Of a stretch of DNA of 64,000 nt, positions 59,863-64,000 are shown piece by piece. This DNA is from Terebella lapidaria (lineage: Eukaryota > Annelida > Polychaeta > Terebellida > Terebellidae). The position numbers were made by a program, and so were the translations under genes. A model generated the notes under the pieces. That model worked only from the letters and a program-made list of their open reading frames with translations, searched no databases and was not told the DNA's origin. Every line of letters starts with the position of its first letter. Positions within the stretch are counted from its first letter, which is position 1. Location of the stretch: NCBI GenBank assembly GCA_949152475.1, contig OX424562.1, positions 39,480,157 through 39,544,156 on the forward strand, given 5' to 3'.

Positions 59863-62364
59863 ATGCAGTACAAAGACAACGGAAACAAACTGGTTGGCAC
59901 GGTGCCCAGCATAAAAAGGTGCCAAAAAGCTGTGTCCAAGGGCACGGTCACAGCTTCCTCAGAAGGTGCCCCTAGACTCATCATATCAGATATTATGAAA
60001 ACATCATACGTAGTCTCTTCTGATCGTTCCCTATGGTACAACAACTCGGGTAAATTTATTAATATTAGAGATTGCAAAATCAAACTTCCAGATAAAATGA
60101 AAACAGAGGGTGATGATTGTCAATATAGTAATAATAAATGTAGAGCTAAAAACTGCAAAACTTGTGATATATTAATTACAGATTCACAGTTCACAAGTTC
60201 ACTTACTAAACGTACATATACTAGTAAAAGTTATGAAAACATCAATTGCAAGACCAGCAAAATCGTATATGGAATTGAATGCACTATATGTGGTCTCGTC
60301 TATATTGGAGAAACCAAAGGACAGCTTAACAAGAGAGTTAATGGTCATAGCTCCAACATCAATAATAATTCTAATCAACTACTTTATCAACATTTTAATC
60401 AGGATGACCATTCTATTTTGTCAATGAAAGTTCGAGTCATAGAAAAAATATACCACCATACTAATAGTCCCTCATTAAGTACACCCACCCGCAGGAAACG
60501 AGAAGAACATTGGATACGTGAACTAGGCACAGCTACACCTTATGGCTGTAACGATAATATCAGTTCAGTGGGAAACCTGACAAGCCCAGGATGCAGTTCA
60601 GTCAATGTAATGAATTTATTTACATCATTTAAACGTAGGAAACGAAGCCATGGACAACGACATTATAATCGACCATCTATTCATAATATTTCCTTTGATG
60701 GTCTACTCGAAATATCGAAACAACCACTAGGACTCCACTATGTTCGCACTAAATTATTTGCCATACCTCATGTTAAACTTAAAGAACTAGAGGACCAATG
60801 TCCTACCCACTATATCAGAAATACCAATAGTTATGAATTTCGTCTGTATTCCGTTATCATGGATATTGTTTATCATCGGCTTTATAAGCCAACACAGACT
60901 TCCGAATATATACCACCCAAACGGTCTTTTCTGAAGATAAAATTTGCCAATAAAGGTATTGATGCAATTAACATCAGTAATATATTACATCATAAGTCTG
61001 TTCAGTCCCCTGTACCATCATACTTCGATGACACGGCCGCTCCATCTATATCCTACTCATATACCAAATCTGTTGCTTCCAAGATATTCAACTACAAACA
61101 AACATTGAATGATTTGGATATTGATGATCTCTTACATAACCCACCCTCCTGCACTTGCATTAACTCTCCGTTCATACATGATCCAGTTGGGCATGTTATT
61201 TCAGGCGACCTCAATATAGTGGAGAATGAATCATTGAAAGACATTTTGTCCAAAGGTCCCAAATATAGAGAGCCCATGTCGTTTTCATGGAGATACAATT
61301 TCAAGTTAATCATGGATGCAGTTGAGGAGCATGCCAGAAAATGGACAAAGAGAGAAAAGGCAGAAACTGATTCTCTGTCAGAATGGGTCAAACAGATTAG
61401 GTCATTGGTAAACAAACGCATTAATGTTTTGTCAAAGTCAGATAGTACTAAATATAGCTCTGTCTTCAATGATCCCATGGTTACTAATAGTTTGTTTAAA
61501 CTTCAAGAAAGGTTCGTCATTGTCCCTGCAGATAAAGCTTCTAATAATGTTGTTTTTGTTTGTAAAGCATACTATATACAGTGCCTGTTTGACGAACTGG
61601 GTATTGCCAACAATACTAATTCCAATAGTACATACCAAGCCATTACCGTGCCCAAACAGGATATCTTATCAAATCATGTGTCTGTATTGCATTCGTTTGG
61701 TATTACTACCTCGTGTAAAGATTCTAATCTACCAAACTTATATTGTATCCCAAAGTTGCACAAAAATCCACATAAACAAAGATATATTTCAGGTTCAGCA
61801 TCATGTTCTACCAAAGCCCGTTCTAAAATATTAACTGTTATATTGTCTAAAATTAAACAGGGTCTCCAAAAGTACTCTGAAACCATCTATTCTAGAAGTG
61901 GTATAAACCAAATGTGGATATTGAAAAAATTCAAATCTTTATTGGAATATCTGCATGCTCACACACTTTCAAAAGTAACGTCTATCAAAACATTTGATTT
62001 CTCCACTTTGTACACAACTATACCTCATTCTGAACTGAAGTCTCAGCTTAAAGAACTAATCAATAATTCATTTTTCTCTAAAAAGGGACAACGTCGGTAC
62101 CACTATATTGTAGTTAAAATTAATACCGCTTATTTTGTTGAAGGCGACTCTGATGCCCCATACAAATATACTGAAATAGATGTGGTAAATATGGTTAATT
62201 TTCTGATTGATAATATTTTTGTTGAATTTGGTGGTCGAATATTTCAACACACTATTGGTATTCCCATGGGTACAAACTGTGCACCATTATTGGCAGACCT
62301 GTTTTTATACTCATATGAATCAGATTTTATCCAACTTTACAACGAGGAGGTTCTAAGAAACTAA
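59863..62364 (+). CDS. Naiad-type Penelope-like protein: GIY-YIG nuclease then reverse transcriptase
   Basis: This is the replication protein of a Penelope-like retroelement with permuted domains. Residues 86-101 hold a cysteine cluster (CQYSNNKCRAKNCKTC). Residues 135-220 hold a GIY-YIG nuclease (VYGIEC, LVYIGET, KRVNGH, and glutamates in REEHWIRE). In classic Penelope elements this domain follows the RT. In the Naiad clade it comes first, as here. The RT part shows VIVPADKASNNVVFV, CIPKLHKNPHKQRYI, KTFDFSTLYTTIPH (first catalytic aspartate near 711) and TIGIPMGTNCAPLLADLF (near 797). The ORF ends with TAA at 62362-62364, just before the YIDD catalytic box, which lies in another frame (62365-62720). 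The ATG at 59863 opens the frame, but the start is not otherwise fixed. Confidence 0.88.
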   Translation: MQYKDNGNKLVGTVPSIKRCQKAVSKGTVTASSEGAPRLIISDIMKTSYVVSSDRSLWYNNSGKFINIRDCKIKLPDKMKTEGDDCQYSNNKCRAKNCKTCDILITDSQFTSSLTKRTYTSKSYENINCKTSKIVYGIECTICGLVYIGETKGQLNKRVNGHSSNINNNSNQLLYQHFNQDDHSILSMKVRVIEKIYHHTNSPSLSTPTRRKREEHWIRELGTATPYGCNDNISSVGNLTSPGCSSVNVMNLFTSFKRRKRSHGQRHYNRPSIHNISFDGLLEISKQPLGLHYVRTKLFAIPHVKLKELEDQCPTHYIRNTNSYEFRLYSVIMDIVYHRLYKPTQTSEYIPPKRSFLKIKFANKGIDAINISNILHHKSVQSPVPSYFDDTAAPSISYSYTKSVASKIFNYKQTLNDLDIDDLLHNPPSCTCINSPFIHDPVGHVISGDLNIVENESLKDILSKGPKYREPMSFSWRYNFKLIMDAVEEHARKWTKREKAETDSLSEWVKQIRSLVNKRINVLSKSDSTKYSSVFNDPMVTNSLFKLQERFVIVPADKASNNVVFVCKAYYIQCLFDELGIANNTNSNSTYQAITVPKQDILSNHVSVLHSFGITTSCKDSNLPNLYCIPKLHKNPHKQRYISGSASCSTKARSKILTVILSKIKQGLQKYSETIYSRSGINQMWILKKFKSLLEYLHAHTLSKVTSIKTFDFSTLYTTIPHSELKSQLKELINNSFFSKKGQRRYHYIVVKINTAYFVEGDSDAPYKYTEIDVVNMVNFLIDNIFVEFGGRIFQHTIGIPMGTNCAPLLADLFLYSYESDFIQLYNEEVLRN

Positions 62365-62720
62365 CGTGTAATTTTAATTTCACTTTCCGATACATAGATG
62401 ATGTATTGTCGCTAAATAATCCCAAGTTTGATTATTATTTGGATGTCATATATCCTAAGGAACTTGAAATTAAGGATACTACAGACTCCGCTAATTTTTC
62501 CAACTATTCAGACCTGAGGTTGGAAATTGATGATGATTCTAACCTGTCAACTAGATTATATGACAAACGTGATGATTTCAATTTTTCCATAGTCAATTTC
62601 CCTTTTCTAAGCAGCAACATTTTCATGTCACCGGCATATGCTGTTTTTGTTTCTCAACTTATACGCTATTCCAGAGCTAGTTGCAAATATGAGGACTTTG
62701 AGGACAAATATGAGGACTAA
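62365..62720 (+). pseudogene. Penelope-like reverse transcriptase, YIDD part in a second frame
   Basis: In a frame different from the main ORF the sequence reads TCNFNFTFRYIDDVLSLNNP, then FDYYLDVIYPKELEIKDTT and, at the end, VFVSQLIRYSRASCKYEDFE. These are the catalytic box and the thumb region of the same protein, so this copy is not functional as it stands. After KYEDFEDKYED homology stops: the last 55 or so residues and the 3' UTR, present in the fragment at 508-923, are absent. The repeated word AAATATGAGGACT at the break suggests slippage or a rearrangement there. Confidence 0.82.
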
Positions 62721-62959
62721 ATTCAGTGCAATGACAAAAACATTATTATAATAGTAGTTCAACATACAGAAATTAGGCACATCTCAACTTTACTTTTAAA
62801 ACCAGTGAGGGAATAATAGAACGAGAAAAAAACATAAATGCGATGAATGGATGACGATGGTGAGGGGTTAATGGGGAGATGTTGATGGACATGAAGTGAA
62901 AAAAAAGGGACGCAGTAAGGAAGAAAACGTAATTAAGTTTGATGCTTAAGAACGTTATC
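62721..62959. other. No gene seen
   Basis: A-rich flank between the Penelope-like element and the minisatellite. Confidence 0.5.
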
Positions 62960-63440
62960 ATAGCCGAAGCTAAAGAATGAGATGATACCCATAGCTAAAG
63001 AATGAGATGATACCCGAGGCTAAAGAATGAGATGATACCCGAAACTAAAGAATGAGATGATGCCCGCTGCTAAAGAATGAGATGATACCCACAGCTAAAG
63101 AATGAGATGATACCCGAAACTAAAGAAAGAGATGATGCCCGCTGCTAAAGAATGAGATGATACCCAAAGCTAAAGAATGAGATGATACCCGAAACTAAAG
63201 AATGAGATGATGCCCGCTGCTAAAGAATGAGATGATACCCAAAAGCTAAAGAATGAGATGATACCCGAAACTAAAGAATGAGATGATGCCCGCTGCTAAA
63301 GAATGAGATAACGACGCAAAAGAAAAATGATGATACCCGATGCTAAAGAATTAGATGATACCCGATGCATAAGAAATTGATGATACCCGAAGCTAAAGAT
63401 TGATGGTACACGATGCTAAGAATGTGATGTAATACCCAAA
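62960..63440 (+). repeat. 25-bp minisatellite
   Basis: CTAAAGAATGAGATGATACC starts at 62970, 62995 and 63020 and onward, with a 25-bp period and variable last bases (CGAAA, CGCTG, CATAG). About 14 good copies run to 63310, then degenerate to about 63440. Confidence 0.9.
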
Positions 63441-63543
63441 GATGAGGATATTGCCGACGAGGAAGGTGTAGATGTTTGGAGATGACCAGTGTTCCCGATG
63501 CAAAGCCCCACAACGACAGCCCATTGGACCAAGCCACTCCGAA

Positions 63544-64000
63544 TCAGAGATCGCTATACCCCTGCAAGACACGACGCCCGACGCGCGAAGAGAAACTGTT
63601 TTTGCTACGCAATGTCTGGTCAGAGTTCAAGTATAATTCACTCGAAAGATTATTCCATATTTCAGGACCTTGTCTCAAAAGACTCTGTCCCGTTACAACA
63701 TTTTTATACTTATAATGAAGTAATTTCATTTTCATACTGTGTCGAGTTCCATGCTGATGAATTTCATTGGAAACAACAAATATACCATTCAATGCGGGAG
63801 GTAATTTTCCCAAGAGAAACGCATGCACGTATTTAGATACTTGTATGTTGTAAATATCCATCAACTTGAACAGCTTCAAGTTTTTGAACAACGGCTCAGT
63901 ATGAGCATTAAAAGGGACTCCCGATATTGATCGAATTATTTTCTTTTGTTGGACTATAAGTTTTTTAGTATAGATACTGTGTGCTGCCCCCCACATCGTT
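63544..64000 (-). pseudogene. Jockey/CR1-type LINE reverse transcriptase, C-terminal fragment at window edge
   Basis: The minus-strand frame reads MWGAAHSIYTKKLIVQQKK, SGVPFNAHTEPLFKNL, DIYNIQVSKYVHAF and SLLRQGPEIWNNLSSEL to a stop at 63544. The blocks match those of the LINE relic at 57820-58283, so they belong to one family. The RT core would lie beyond 64000. Whether the element is longer cannot be judged from this window. Confidence 0.8.

Noticed and set aside
62960-63440. CRISPR-like direct repeats
   Set aside because: The units are contiguous 25-mers without unique spacers. This is a minisatellite in a eukaryotic context.

Overview
The window looks like AT-rich nuclear DNA of a marine invertebrate, most likely a lophotrochozoan such as a mollusc. 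The reasons are split exons with GT/AG borders, a Penelope-like element of the permuted (GIY-YIG first) Naiad type, several LINE lineages of the jockey/CR1/L2 group, and many short non-autonomous DNA elements with internal minisatellites. The species assignment is inference only. No bacterial-style operon, CRISPR array, rRNA or intact tRNA gene was seen.

Layout. 1-1331: tandem repeat of alternating half-units (A about 178 bp, B about 182 bp), related to the untranslated region of a Penelope-like element and holding the 3' end of such an element (508-923). 1332-5175: an apparently intact LINE with one 999-residue endonuclease-reverse transcriptase ORF. 5-16 kb: mostly non-coding, with a Helentron-like element (8366-9315), an L2-like LINE relic (10430-10924) and a long repeat family (11622-13080). 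16.2-18.7 kb: more copies of the same Helentron-like family. 20.1-20.7 kb: a foldback element of 42-bp hairpins. 23.2-24.15 kb: a hAT-like element. 24.17-26.2 kb: a 5'-truncated L2/CR1 LINE on the minus strand.

27.9-29.7 kb holds the only host gene I can support: a tRNA-derived SINE with a perfect 14-bp target duplication, then three exons coding a laminin-G-like plus PAN/apple protein, with one in-frame TGA in the first exon seen. 30.8-34.3 kb: further repeats. 35.2-36.0 kb: a fossil BEL/Pao fragment. 36,588-41,924: a complete pogo-like DNA transposon (TA target duplication, inverted ends, transposase with a C-terminal PHD finger) with one stop codon near its N terminus and a Helentron-like element nested in it. 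45.9-46.7 kb: another Helentron-like copy. 48.7-51.6 kb: a second Helentron-like architecture around 17 copies of a 147-bp repeat. 52.4-53.3 kb: a second A/B array.

53.3-64 kb is a nest of insertions: a TTAA-flanked MITE (56,198-56,613), a LINE split by a 1,136-bp foldback transposon (58,413-59,548) with a perfect 5-bp duplication, and then a Naiad-type Penelope-like element (59,642-62,720) abutting that LINE, followed by a 25-bp minisatellite and another LINE fragment running off the window. Nearly everything recognisable is mobile DNA. The most interesting points are the permuted Penelope-like element and its satellite-like relatives, the precise nested insertions, and the repeat families that carry nuclear-receptor-like and RFX-like sites.
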